A program made the position numbers and the translations under genes. The notes under the pieces were generated by a model that was given only the letters and a program-made list of their open reading frames with translations, did not search any database and had not been told where the DNA came from. Of a stretch of DNA of 43,458 nucleotides, positions 24,504 to 32,565 are shown in pieces. The DNA comes from Candidatus Omnitrophota bacterium (lineage in GTDB: Bacteria > Omnitrophota > Gorgyraeia > Zapsychrales > Zapsychraceae), in the NCBI GenBank assembly GCA_015233495.1, contig JADFXQ010000011.1, positions 1 to 43,458 of the forward strand, given 5' to 3'. Within the stretch, counting starts at the first letter, position 1; each line of letters begins with the position of its first letter.

Positions 24504-25130
24504 ATGGCTGAGTTTTTGACAAAGATCCAAATACAAGCTATTCGAGAAATACGTTCTTTTATGGCGTGCAAAGGTAGAAGTCCGTCTGTAAGGGAATTGA
24601 TGATTTCTCTCGGATATAAATCTCCGCGTTCGGCGGCTAATATCATTAATGATTTAATTCATCAAAAAATTCTGTTGAGAAAAGACCATCGGCAGTTTGT
24701 ATTTTTGAAAAATATTTCATGGGGCGATAGCGGAGCTATGACTGTTGATGTTCCGTTGGTCGGTATTGCGCCTTGTGGTTCGCCGGTTTTTGCGGAGGAG
24801 AATATTCAAACAACAATACCGGTTTCCATTTCTATAGCCAAGCCGCCATATAAATATTTTTTAGTCAAGGCCAAAGGCGATTCAATGGATCTTTCTGGAA
24901 TATCAGACGGAGATTTAGTTCTATCGCGGCAACAGTCTGTGGCAGAGAGCGGGGATCGGGTGATTGCTTTAATTAATAATGAAGTAACGATCAAATTAAT
25001 AAAATTCACGGAAGGCGCGGTTATTTTATTGCCGAATTCTTCGAACGCGGCACATAAACCGATTATTTTAGGTAATGATTTTGAAATCCAAGGCGTTATC
25101 ACGTGTGTGATACCTTTAGATGGCGTATAA
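24504..25130 (+). CDS. LexA-like S24 repressor
   Basis: The 208-residue protein has a LexA-type winged helix (about 8-72: IQAIREIRSFMACKGRSPSV then SPRSAANIINDLI) and an S24 self-cleaving domain. The cleavage site is probably Cys-Gly in GIAPCGSPVFA, the catalytic Ser lies in KAKGDSMDLSGI and the Lys in NNEVTIKLIKF. It should be a DNA-damage-inducible repressor. The gene is AT-rich compared with vapC and umuC. TTGACA (24469-24474) and TATACC (24489-24494) lie just upstream, but the spacer is only 14 bp. No ribosome site is seen before ATG 24504. Its stop overlaps a 25-residue ORF that leads directly into a DNA methyltransferase gene, so it may control that gene. It may be a prophage-type or the cellular LexA. 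Confidence 0.82.
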   Translation: MAEFLTKIQIQAIREIRSFMACKGRSPSVRELMISLGYKSPRSAANIINDLIHQKILLRKDHRQFVFLKNISWGDSGAMTVDVPLVGIAPCGSPVFAEENIQTTIPVSISIAKPPYKYFLVKAKGDSMDLSGISDGDLVLSRQQSVAESGDRVIALINNEVTIKLIKFTEGAVILLPNSSNAAHKPIILGNDFEIQGVITCVIPLDGV

Positions 25131-25197
25131 AAAAGTCCTGACGGTCGAAAGCTTTATTGACGGAAAAATTATAAAATTAGAGGAAGGAGATGCTTAA
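25120..25197 (+). CDS. 25-residue linker ORF between the repressor and methyltransferase genes
   Basis: ATG 25120 overlaps the end of the LexA-like gene, and the TAA (25195-25197) directly abuts the methyltransferase ATG at 25198. It encodes MAYKKVLTVESFIDGKII and ends KLEEGDA. The methyltransferase Shine-Dalgarno (GGAAGGAG) lies inside it. The exact joins suggest a translated coupling peptide. I know no family; it may be a leader or a real small protein. Confidence 0.5.
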   Translation: MAYKKVLTVESFIDGKIIKLEEGDA

Positions 25198-26331
25198 ATG
25201 TTAGAAACAATGATTGCTCCCCAAAAAGTAAACGGCGCAAAAGACGCAATTAGTCGATATGTCCGATTAAAACAGGAATTGGATCAGGATATATTCAATA
25301 ACCGATGGTTTGTTGAAGACTCCTTAAATGTATCTTTAGAGGATTTTTGTTATAATTATGTTGATTTGTTTTCTGGGGCAGGAGGTTTGTCCTTGGGTTT
25401 CACTCATGCAAATTTTGAAAAAATTGTCAGTAGTGAGATTGATCCCGACGCGTCCGCGACAAACAAACGTCATTGGCCTAATGCGATTCATTTGGAAGGT
25501 CCGATCGAAAATTTTTCGGATGGGGATATTATTAAGGCGACAAAAGGTCAAACAATTCATGTTGTCTGTGGAGGGCCGCCATGCAATGGATTTTCAGTTG
25601 CAGGTATGCGTAATCCCCAGGATCCGCGTAATTTATTGTTTAAGCAATTTGTCAGAGTTGTCAATTTGATTAAGCCGTGGTTTGTACTTATGGAAAATGT
25701 GCCGGGGATTCTTACTATGTCGGGGGGGCAAGTGAAGGACACTATTCTGCAATCATTTGAGAAAATCGATTATCCGAATATGTCTGTCCGCATCCTTGAA
25801 GCGGCGGATTATGGAGTTCCTCAATTAAGAACAAGAGCAATTTTTGTTGGTAATCGATTTAATTTTTTAAATCCTTATCCTAAAGAAATTTATTCAAGAG
25901 CTAATTATCGACCAATTGAAGGCGCTATTAGAGATTTAATTGATGTTCCCAGGACTTCTTCAATCAATCATGAATGGACGGATCACTCGAAAGAGTTTGA
26001 GAGAAGAATCTCAAAGGTTCTACCTGGAGGGTCGCTGTATCCTTCATTCCGGGATGCTTTTAAGCGGCAGTATTTAGGGGTCCCGTCTATGACGATTAAA
26101 GAAAATCATGGAGGGACGCATATTCACCCTATATTGAATCGGGTTATTTCTGTACGTGAAATGGCTCGATTGCAAACTTTTCCGGATGATTTTTATTTTG
26201 AAGGAGGGATGAAGCGCGGAATGTGGCAAGTCGGTAATGCGGTCCCGGTCTTAATGGCGGAACATATGGCGAGAGCATTAAGGCCTAGTTTGGATAGGAT
26301 CAGAGAGAAAAAGACTCGGAAAGAGAGATAG
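25198..26331 (+). CDS. DNA cytosine-5 methyltransferase
   Basis: The 377-residue C5 methyltransferase has motif I VDLFSGAGGLSLGF (55-68), motif IV GGPPCNGFS (125-133) with catalytic Cys129, motif VI ENVPG (166-170), motif VIII-like QLRTRAIFVG, motif IX RVISVREMARLQTFPDDF and motif X QVGNAVP. The target-recognition region lies between VIII and IX, so specificity cannot be read. An N-terminal extension of about 50 residues precedes motif I. It is AT-rich, converges on the restriction-endonuclease-like gene with 8 bp between, and follows the LexA-like gene through a 25-codon ORF. It should protect DNA from the partner endonuclease; with that gene broken it may be a solitary methyltransferase. 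Confidence 0.93.
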   Translation: MLETMIAPQKVNGAKDAISRYVRLKQELDQDIFNNRWFVEDSLNVSLEDFCYNYVDLFSGAGGLSLGFTHANFEKIVSSEIDPDASATNKRHWPNAIHLEGPIENFSDGDIIKATKGQTIHVVCGGPPCNGFSVAGMRNPQDPRNLLFKQFVRVVNLIKPWFVLMENVPGILTMSGGQVKDTILQSFEKIDYPNMSVRILEAADYGVPQLRTRAIFVGNRFNFLNPYPKEIYSRANYRPIEGAIRDLIDVPRTSSINHEWTDHSKEFERRISKVLPGGSLYPSFRDAFKRQYLGVPSMTIKENHGGTHIHPILNRVISVREMARLQTFPDDFYFEGGMKRGMWQVGNAVPVLMAEHMARALRPSLDRIREKKTRKER

Positions 26332-26339
26332 AAGACAGG

Positions 26340-27257
26340 TTATATTTTTTCGGCAAGACGCTTTCGCCATTCTTGGATATCGTACCAAGGACATCCGAAA
26401 CAACCTTTTTCTGCGGCTTTGCCTAATTTGGGAATGTCGGTTGGCCAGTCTTGATTCCCTGAATAAAAGAATTTTATGCCGAAGATTTCGCCCCGCTTGT
26501 TAGTTTGAAAGCAATTCCTGCAAATTTCGCGTTTTTGTTGGTTTCGTTGGTTGTCGAGGAGCTGAAATTTATTTTTGATTTCGTCATCAGACATCGAATC
26601 CGGATTTTTTTCGCGGGTATTTTTATCCCATCGAATTTCCGGGAATTTGTGGTCGGGAATTAAGGCGTTTATTGATGATGTCTTTTTAAATTCATAAACA
26701 TTGAAATAATTTAATACTTTCATAATGCGTTTGCGTAGTTCCGCGGACCATATTTCATATCCGGAGCTGTTTTTGGGGTCTCGGGGAATAAGTAGTAAAT
26801 AAGTTGACTTTTTGCTTGATCAAGGTTGAGTTGCGAGCAGATATCCCATATCTTTGATATCTTGTATTCTTCGAGCCCAGTTCGGATTACTGGGAAAATC
26901 CTTCTTAACGCAACACCAACGCAGAGAAAGTAGTTTGTCGAAAAACTTTTTTGTAATTTCCTTCCCGACATAATTTTTATTCCAAATATTTTTTTGCCGA
27001 TTAACCCAAAGAAGATCGTTCTTATTAGCATATAGATTATAAATTTCGAGGATCCATGCCGCAAGATCTTCATCGGTTTCTATAAAAAGCCCGCATCTTC
27101 TATATTGATAGGGTATCGATATTTTAAACTGTCTTTGATCTTCAGGAAATAACAATTCGACATCAACATATTTTTCGCTTGCTTTTGAATGTTCTCGAAA
27201 TTTCAGAATAGAAATTTGTTCTTTTGGTAGTTTTGAGCGTAGAGATATGAGTTCCAT
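26340..27257 (-). pseudogene. Restriction-endonuclease-like gene (HNH/beta-beta-alpha-metal type) with one in-frame TGA
   Basis: On the minus strand one frame runs from ATG 27255-27257 to TAA at 26340, about 305 codons, broken only by TGA at 26820-26822. Sequence continues without a shift on both sides: DIKDMGYLLATQP, stop, SSKKSTYLLLIPRDPK, then YEIWSAELRKRI. The C-terminal part has DHKFPEIRWDKNT and FQLLDNQRNQQKREICRNC, resembling an HNH-like nuclease site followed by a zinc ribbon (CRNC ... CFGC). With the adjacent cytosine methyltransferase it makes a type II restriction-modification pair. A single GGA-to-TGA change would explain the stop. An ATG at 26721-26723 could restart a 127-residue C-terminal piece. 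The exact family is not known to me. Confidence 0.65.
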
Positions 27258-27360
27258 AATTATTTCGGTAGAATATATGAACAGGAAAAAAATTGCAAAT
27301 GATATTTCATAGGGTTTATTCGTGCATTTTACTAATTCCATCGCTTTAAATCCGGAGCAA

Positions 27361-27822
27361 ATGTTTATGATCAGACCGCGGATTCAGGGTTGTCGCAAAG
27401 AGAGGCGGGAGGTTTTGCCTTTGTTTGTTTCGCCGGTGGCGGCGGGGTTTCCTTCGCCGGCGGATGATTATATTGATAAGTCTTTGGACTTGAATGAGCA
27501 TCTGATCCAGCGGCCGGCGGCTACGTTTTTTGTGCGGGTGGAAGGGGATTCGATGATCAATGCCGGGATCATGCCCGGATCGTTGTTGATCGTCGACCGT
27601 TCGGTCACGCCGGCCAACGGGAGCATCATTGTCGCGATTTTGGACGGCGAATTCACGGTGAAACGGTATAAAAAAACTAAGGATGAAATCATTTTGTCGC
27701 CGGAAAATCCGCGGTATGAACCGGTCGTCATCAAGGAAGGCCGGGATTTTGAAGTGTGGGGGGTGGTCCAGCATGTTATCCAGTCGTTTACCGCGAAATC
27801 CAAACATTTACGCCCTGATTGA
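27361..27822 (+). CDS. umuD: UmuD-like S24 protein
   Basis: The 153-residue protein has a short N-terminal arm and the S24 domain: [19 protein letters not shown] with the Ala-Gly cleavage site, [14 protein letters not shown] with the catalytic Ser, and [11 protein letters not shown] with the Lys. It has no DNA-binding domain, so it is UmuD rather than LexA. RecA-stimulated cleavage gives UmuD', which joins UmuC to form DNA polymerase V. GGAG lies just before ATG 27361. Its end overlaps umuC by 50 bp. GC content rises sharply here relative to the restriction-modification genes on its left. Confidence 0.9.
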   Translation: MFMIRPRIQGCRKERREVLPLFVSPVAAGFPSPADDYIDKSLDLNEHLIQRPAATFFVRVEGDSMINAGIMPGSLLIVDRSVTPANGSIIVAILDGEFTVKRYKKTKDEIILSPENPRYEPVVIKEGRDFEVWGVVQHVIQSFTAKSKHLRPD

Positions 27823-29053
27823 TTGCAATAATTTTTACGCGTCGTGCGAACGGGTGTTTGATCCGTCTTTGCGGGGCAGGCCGGTGGTGGTCTTGTCCAA
27901 CAATGACGGGTGCGCGATTGCCCGGTCAGAGGAGGCCAAGGATTTGGGCATCAAGATGGGCCAGCCGTTTTTTGAATGGGAGCGGTTGGCCGCGCTCCAC
28001 GATATCCGGGTTTTTTCGTCGAATTTCGCGTTGTACGGCGATATGTCCCACCGGGTGATGACGATCCTGCGGGATTTCAGCCCCGATTTGGAAATCTATT
28101 CGATTGACGAGGCGTTTTTGTTGTTGAACGGCATGAATATCGACCATGAGAAATATGGCCGCGAGATTCGCCAACGGGTTTTGCAATGGACGGGTCTGCC
28201 GGTGTCCGTCGGGATTGCGCTGACCAAGACGCTCGCCAAGGTCGCCAACCATATTGCCAAGCGGCAAAAATTCCGCGGCGGCGTGAGTTGTTTGTTGGAC
28301 GCGGCGGTTTGTGACGCGGTTCTCGCGGAAACTCCGGTCCAGGATCTCTGGGGCATTGGCCGGCAGAAAATGAAATTGTTAAACAGTTATGGCATTATCA
28401 ATGCTTTGCAGTTAAAGGACGCGGATGATGTTTGGGTGAAAAAACATTTGTCCGTGATGACCCTGCGCACCGTGTATGAATTGCGCGGGATCAGCTGTGT
28501 CGGATTTGAGCAGATTCCGCCGGACAAAAAGACAATTGCCGCGACCCGGTCGTTTGGCACAGAGGTTTCGAGTTTTGAGGAATTGAACGAGAGTCTGGCC
28601 GCGTATACGGCGCGGGCCGCTGAGAAAATGCGGGAGCAGGACTGCGGCGCCGGGTCGATGCTGATTTTTGTCGAGACTAGTCCGTTTAAGGAGAATTATT
28701 ACGCGAACAGCGCCTCGATTGCGATCAATCCGGTCAGTGGGTACACGCCGGTTTTGATGAAATACGCCGCAGCCCTGCTTCGCCAAATTTATCGCGACGG
28801 TAAAATTTATAAACGGGCCGGCGTGATTCTGGGCGATTTTCAAAAAGCTGACAGCGGTTCTTACGAATTGTTCGCGGACACCCGCCGGGAGGCCCAGCGG
28901 GAAAAATTGATGGCAGCTTTAGACGGGCTCAACCGCCAAGAAAGACAAGTTGTGTTCGGCCAAGAAGGACTCGCCAAGCCGTGGTTTATGCGGCAGAGTC
29001 GTAAATCTCCGAGTTTTTCGACCCGGATTAGCGAGTGTTTGAAGGCCCGGTAA
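27773..29053 (+). CDS. umuC: Y-family DNA polymerase V subunit UmuC
   Basis: The 426-residue protein starts [20 protein letters not shown], then [20 protein letters not shown] and [16 protein letters not shown]. The catalytic acids lie in ALIDCNN and SIDEAF. A palm/fingers core and a helix-hairpin region ([11 protein letters not shown]) follow, with the C-terminal little finger ([11 protein letters not shown]). It performs error-prone translesion synthesis with UmuD'. ATG 27773 was chosen because the upstream codons are out-of-frame umuD; the two genes overlap by 50 bp, which couples translation. The size matches full-length UmuC. Confidence 0.94.
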   Translation: MLSSRLPRNPNIYALIDCNNFYASCERVFDPSLRGRPVVVLSNNDGCAIARSEEAKDLGIKMGQPFFEWERLAALHDIRVFSSNFALYGDMSHRVMTILRDFSPDLEIYSIDEAFLLLNGMNIDHEKYGREIRQRVLQWTGLPVSVGIALTKTLAKVANHIAKRQKFRGGVSCLLDAAVCDAVLAETPVQDLWGIGRQKMKLLNSYGIINALQLKDADDVWVKKHLSVMTLRTVYELRGISCVGFEQIPPDKKTIAATRSFGTEVSSFEELNESLAAYTARAAEKMREQDCGAGSMLIFVETSPFKENYYANSASIAINPVSGYTPVLMKYAAALLRQIYRDGKIYKRAGVILGDFQKADSGSYELFADTRREAQREKLMAALDGLNRQERQVVFGQEGLAKPWFMRQSRKSPSFSTRISECLKAR

Positions 29054-29142
29054 TTTTTTAAAATATCCGGGAAGGTTCCTGGGAAAGAATGGTATAAAGA
29101 AATCAAGAATTTTCCAGCCAAATTTCGCGCAAAGGAGCGATT

Positions 29143-30378
29143 ATGAACCGCGGCAAGAGCTTTTTGATTTCCGGAATAGGCCTTCTGTCGGCGATGTTTT
29201 TTTTGAAGCCGGCTCAGGCGGCGGGAGAATGGCTGCTGAAAAGCCAGCGGGCTGTGTTGGAAGAAAAAGGATTGACGCTCCGCGCCAAATCAATTGAGGA
29301 TTTTGTCAGTGTTTTGCACGGCGGGATCAGCCACAAAGATACCTGGAACGGTCTTTTGGATTTTGGGGTGAATTATGATTTTGGCAAATTGGGAATTATT
29401 CCCGGCGGCACATTTTTTTTCCGCGGCGCGGAAATTCACGGCAACCAAAGGCCGACCGTTGATCTGGTCGGTGACGCGCAAGGTGTGGATGGGTTTGAAG
29501 GGGCGCACGGGTTTCGGGTTTATGAAATGGGTTATGAGCAAAATTTACTGAAAGATAAATTGTCATTGCGCGCCGGGGTTTTGGATATCAACTCCGATTT
29601 CGCTTTCAGCGACATAGCATCGGTTTTATTTATGAACAGCGCTTTATGTATTACCCCGACTTTGGTTAATAATATTTCTACGCCAACCTATCCGATTACC
29701 GCGGCGGGGTTTCGGACAAAATATGCTATAACGGAAAATATCACATTTATGGCGGGCGTGTGGGACGGTGACGCGGGAACCAGCGAGGATAATAAACACA
29801 ACTTGCATATCAAATGGAAAAACAAAGACGGATTATTGTCGATCACCCAGACGGATTTTAAATATATTTTGCCCGGGGTCGGCGATAAATTGCCCGGCAC
29901 TTTTAAGCTGGGCGGTTGGTATGACAGCAAGAGTTTTAATGATGTGGTTAATACGGATGATAACGGCGACGCGGTACGGCACCACGGAAACTTCGGCGGA
30001 TATTTCATTTGGGATCAGATGCTCTGGCGGGAAAAAGATGATCAGGGGCTCAGTATGTTTTGGGAAATTGCCGGCGCGCCAAAAGACCGCAACACGGTCT
30101 CCCAGCATTTGGCCGGCGGGTTTACTTATACCGGACTTGTTCCCGGGCGTGACCAGGACCAATGCGGGATTGCGGTGACGAACGCCTATTTCAGTCATCA
30201 AAAAGCCCTGGCGAATGATTGGGACCGGGCGGAAGCGACTTGGGAAACTACCTACCGGGTTAAAGTTAACGAAAGTGTTTCGGTCGCTCCGGATTTTGAA
30301 TACGTTGATCGTCCGAGCGGCGACCGGACTAAAAAGAACGCCAGCGTTTTTATGATCCGTACCATGATTGTTTACTAA
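29143..30378 (+). CDS. OprB-type carbohydrate-selective porin
   Basis: The 411-residue protein has a Sec signal (MNRGKSFLISGIGLLSAMFF, cleavage after AQA at about 27) and a long run of beta strands typical of OprB porins: LLDFGVNYDFGKLGIIPGGT, KLSLRAGVLDINSDFAFS, LPGTFKLGGWYDS. It ends in FMIRTMIVY with a terminal aromatic residue, as outer-membrane barrels do. OprB proteins let sugars cross the outer membrane. AAAGGAG precedes the ATG, and a terminator follows. No sugar-transport genes are adjacent, so the substrate is open. Confidence 0.85.
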   Translation: MNRGKSFLISGIGLLSAMFFLKPAQAAGEWLLKSQRAVLEEKGLTLRAKSIEDFVSVLHGGISHKDTWNGLLDFGVNYDFGKLGIIPGGTFFFRGAEIHGNQRPTVDLVGDAQGVDGFEGAHGFRVYEMGYEQNLLKDKLSLRAGVLDINSDFAFSDIASVLFMNSALCITPTLVNNISTPTYPITAAGFRTKYAITENITFMAGVWDGDAGTSEDNKHNLHIKWKNKDGLLSITQTDFKYILPGVGDKLPGTFKLGGWYDSKSFNDVVNTDDNGDAVRHHGNFGGYFIWDQMLWREKDDQGLSMFWEIAGAPKDRNTVSQHLAGGFTYTGLVPGRDQDQCGIAVTNAYFSHQKALANDWDRAEATWETTYRVKVNESVSVAPDFEYVDRPSGDRTKKNASVFMIRTMIVY

Positions 30379-30508
30379 ACTGCAGTGATCAGGTGGGACG
30401 GTTACAGAATGCCCAGATGGGTGGTTTTGCTGACTGAGCACTGTGTTTCATCCCCGTTTTGCTCCGCCATGTTTGACAGGGGTGTGCCGCGGCTGGAAGG
30501 TTAACGCG

Positions 30509-30549
30509 ATCTCTGGCAAGAAGGAGTTTACTTCTGCCGGAGATTTTTT
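30509..30549 (+). terminator. Rho-independent terminator after the porin gene
   Basis: ATCTCTGGCAAGAAG (30509-30523) pairs imperfectly with CTTCTGCCGGAGAT (30531-30544), followed by a T run to 30549. It ends the porin unit 130 bp after the stop. Confidence 0.7.
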
Positions 30550-30557
30550 GGTATAAT
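30528..30557 (+). promoter_or_regulatory. Promoter candidate for the permease gene
   Basis: A consensus -10 TATAAT (30552-30557) lies 19 bp before ATG 30576, with TTACTT (30528-30533) 18 bp upstream as a weak -35. It overlaps the terminator of the porin gene. Confidence 0.5.
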
Positions 30558-30575
30558 AGATCCAGGGAGATAGAG

Positions 30576-31634
30576 ATGAATAGCTTAACTGGATTAAGCG
30601 GCTTACTGCGAGAGATATGGGTCACCTTCGACGGCGCGGCGTTTTATATTTTGCTCGGCATCGTTGTCGCCGGCCTGATCCAGACTTTTGTCGACAGTGA
30701 ACAATTGGCCCGGCGTTTAGGCAAGCCGGGGTTGCGCTCGGTTTTGCTCGCCGCTTTATTCGGGATACCTTTGCCGCTTTGTTCTTGCGGCGTGATTCCC
30801 ACGGCGATTTCCCTGCGCAAAAACGGCGCTTCCAAGGGCGCGGTGCTGTCTTTTTTAATCTCCACTCCGGAGTCAGGGTTGAATTCGATCGCGATGTCTT
30901 ACGCAATGCTGGATCCGCTCTTAACCATATTTCGTCCGATATCGGCGTTGTTGACCGCGGTTGTGGCTGGCGTAGCGGAAAATATTTTCGGGCAGAAGGA
31001 AGCCGCCGCGCCGCCGCCCTCCGGGGTTTGTCCGCGTTGTCATACCCTAGGCCCGCTCAGTCATGTGCAGGCGCGTTTAGGTCCGCGTTTGCTCGAAGGC
31101 ATGAAATACGCTTTTGTTGATTTGTTAGGCGATCTCGCCGGATGGTTGGCGATTGGAATTATTGTGGGTGGGATGATCTCCTATTGGACGCCGCCGAATT
31201 TCGCGGAGCACTTTTTGGGATCGGATTTTAAAGCCATGTTGGTCATGCTGGCGGTGGGCATTCCGCTTTATATCTGCGCCAGCGCTTCGACGCCGGTGGC
31301 GGCCGCCTTAATCGCCAAAGGCATGAGTCCGGGCGTCGCTTTGGTTTTTTTGTTGGCAGGTCCGGCAACAAATCTGGCCGGTATTTTAGCCGTCGGTAAA
31401 TTTTTGGGGAAACGATCGGCAGTTATTTATCTTTTGTCAATAGCGGTCTGCGCGGTGCTTTTAGGCCTGGCGCTCAACGGCATTTACGCTGTCTGGCATA
31501 TCAATATCCAAACCGTTGTCGGTCACGCCCATGATATGCTGCCGCCCGCGGTCAGCGCGGCCGCTTCCGTGATTTTGCTGTTGTCGATGATTTACGCTTT
31601 ATGGAAACCTAAAATCAAAAGCGTTTTGGTTTGA
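30576..31634 (+). CDS. SO_0444-type Cu/Zn efflux permease
   Basis: The 352-residue permease (DUF318/ArsP superfamily) has about eight membrane helices. The first half carries GIPLPLCSCGVIPTAISL, with the CSC motif, and SKGAVLSFLISTPESG. A loop has VCPRCH, a small metal-binding knuckle. The second half repeats the pattern with GIPLYICASASTPVAAALI and FLLAGPATNLAG. These are features of SO_0444 proteins, annotated as copper/zinc exporters. The Cys pairs suggest soft-metal handling at the inner membrane. Metal and direction are inferred from the family name only. It stands alone, with a consensus -10 just upstream. Confidence 0.85.
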   Translation: MNSLTGLSGLLREIWVTFDGAAFYILLGIVVAGLIQTFVDSEQLARRLGKPGLRSVLLAALFGIPLPLCSCGVIPTAISLRKNGASKGAVLSFLISTPESGLNSIAMSYAMLDPLLTIFRPISALLTAVVAGVAENIFGQKEAAAPPPSGVCPRCHTLGPLSHVQARLGPRLLEGMKYAFVDLLGDLAGWLAIGIIVGGMISYWTPPNFAEHFLGSDFKAMLVMLAVGIPLYICASASTPVAAALIAKGMSPGVALVFLLAGPATNLAGILAVGKFLGKRSAVIYLLSIAVCAVLLGLALNGIYAVWHINIQTVVGHAHDMLPPAVSAAASVILLLSMIYALWKPKIKSVLV

Positions 31635-31659
31635 CAAAATGGTTTTTTTTATCATAAAT
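31631..31659 (+). promoter_or_regulatory. Promoter candidate for the response regulator gene
   Basis: TTGACA (31631-31636) overlaps the permease stop; a 17-bp spacer leads to ATAAAT (31654-31659). The ATG of the response regulator is at 31713. Confidence 0.5.
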
Positions 31660-31712
31660 AAGAGAGGTTCATGGCTGGAAATTCGTCGTGATAATGAAAG
31701 GATTGATCCGCA

Positions 31713-32105
31713 ATGTGGAAAGTTTTGCTTGTTGATGATCATGAAGCTAACCGAAAATTGATCGTCGAGATATTATCCGGTTTAGCAGTTTGCGATGAGG
31801 CGCGTAATGGGTTTGAAGCTTTTCGGCTTTTCATGAAAAGCGTGGAAAATGAAAGATACGATATTGTGTTGTTAGATATCGCGATGCCCCAGATGGACGG
31901 CATAACCTTATTGCGCTTAATCCGCGAACAGGAAACTAAATTAAAAACCCTGCCCAAAATTCATACGCCCGTGGTAATCATCACTGCGCATCACGATTGG
32001 GTGCAGAGAAGTCTTTACGCGGGAAGCGACGATTTTTTGATCAAACCGATATCTCCGGAACTTTTGATTGAAAAGATCACGCAGTTAACCGCCAAAAGCG
32101 CTTAG
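31713..32105 (+). CDS. Single-domain response regulator
   Basis: The 130-residue CheY-like receiver has acidic Asp8 and Asp9, phospho-acceptor Asp55 (VLLDIAMP), Thr91 (VIITAHH) and Lys111 (FLIKPIS). There is no output domain, so it works by protein contact. GAAAGGA precedes the ATG. The HPt gene follows after 13 bp, making a two-component phosphorelay pair without a histidine kinase nearby. The kinase must be elsewhere in the genome. Confidence 0.92.
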   Translation: MWKVLLVDDHEANRKLIVEILSGLAVCDEARNGFEAFRLFMKSVENERYDIVLLDIAMPQMDGITLLRLIREQETKLKTLPKIHTPVVIITAHHDWVQRSLYAGSDDFLIKPISPELLIEKITQLTAKSA

Positions 32106-32118
32106 CGAGAATTATATT

Positions 32119-32475
32119 ATGGCCATCAATGCCGCGCGGTTGCAAAGCGTCTTGGGTATCCATTTCGATTCTATTTTAAACGAATTATCTTTACCCGCCG
32201 GAATTTATGAGAAGATCCTAAAAATTTCTATCCGCACTACGGAAGAATCATTCCCCCAATTTTCTTTAGCTTTAATGAACCAAAATCGAGACGCAATTGC
32301 GGAAATTGTCCACGACTATAAAGGAGTGTTCGCCAATCTGCGGATCACGCCGTTGAGTCTAATTGGCGGCCAAATGATGCGTCTTGTTTCCAGCGGAGCC
32401 CCGCTCTCAGAACTCAGCGATTTATTGGATACATTCAAAGAAAAATTTGCGGCGCTTAAAACTGCCATTGAGTAA
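32119..32475 (+). CDS. HPt-domain phosphotransfer protein
   Basis: The 118-residue helical protein has the HPt motif IVHDYKGVFANLRI, with phospho-His65 followed by Lys68-Gly69 (HxxKG). The region LALMNQNRDAIAEIVHDYKG matches the central helices of HPt domains, though the first 40 residues are unlike other HPt proteins. It follows the response regulator by 13 bp and has no ribosome site of its own, so translation is probably coupled. It likely passes phosphate to or from that regulator. Confidence 0.7.
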   Translation: MAINAARLQSVLGIHFDSILNELSLPAGIYEKILKISIRTTEESFPQFSLALMNQNRDAIAEIVHDYKGVFANLRITPLSLIGGQMMRLVSSGAPLSELSDLLDTFKEKFAALKTAIE

Positions 32476-32509
32476 TTAGTAATTCGTTTTTACTTCCCGC
32501 GAAAGAAGC

Positions 32510-32537
32510 TTGACAGTCGGTTATACTTAAGTATATT
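32510..32537 (+). promoter_or_regulatory. Promoter candidate for glgB
   Basis: TTGACA (32510-32515), a 16-bp spacer and TATATT (32532-32537). The ATG at 32566 lies 28 bp downstream with no clear Shine-Dalgarno. Confidence 0.6.
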
Positions 32538-32565
32538 AGTATCAACTAGATAAAACCCTATTGCA

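Noticed and set aside
26820-26822. TGA read as a sense codon (recoding)
   Set aside because: Other genes here use TGA as a normal stop (for example 1318, 12684, 23697), so genome-wide recoding is unlikely.
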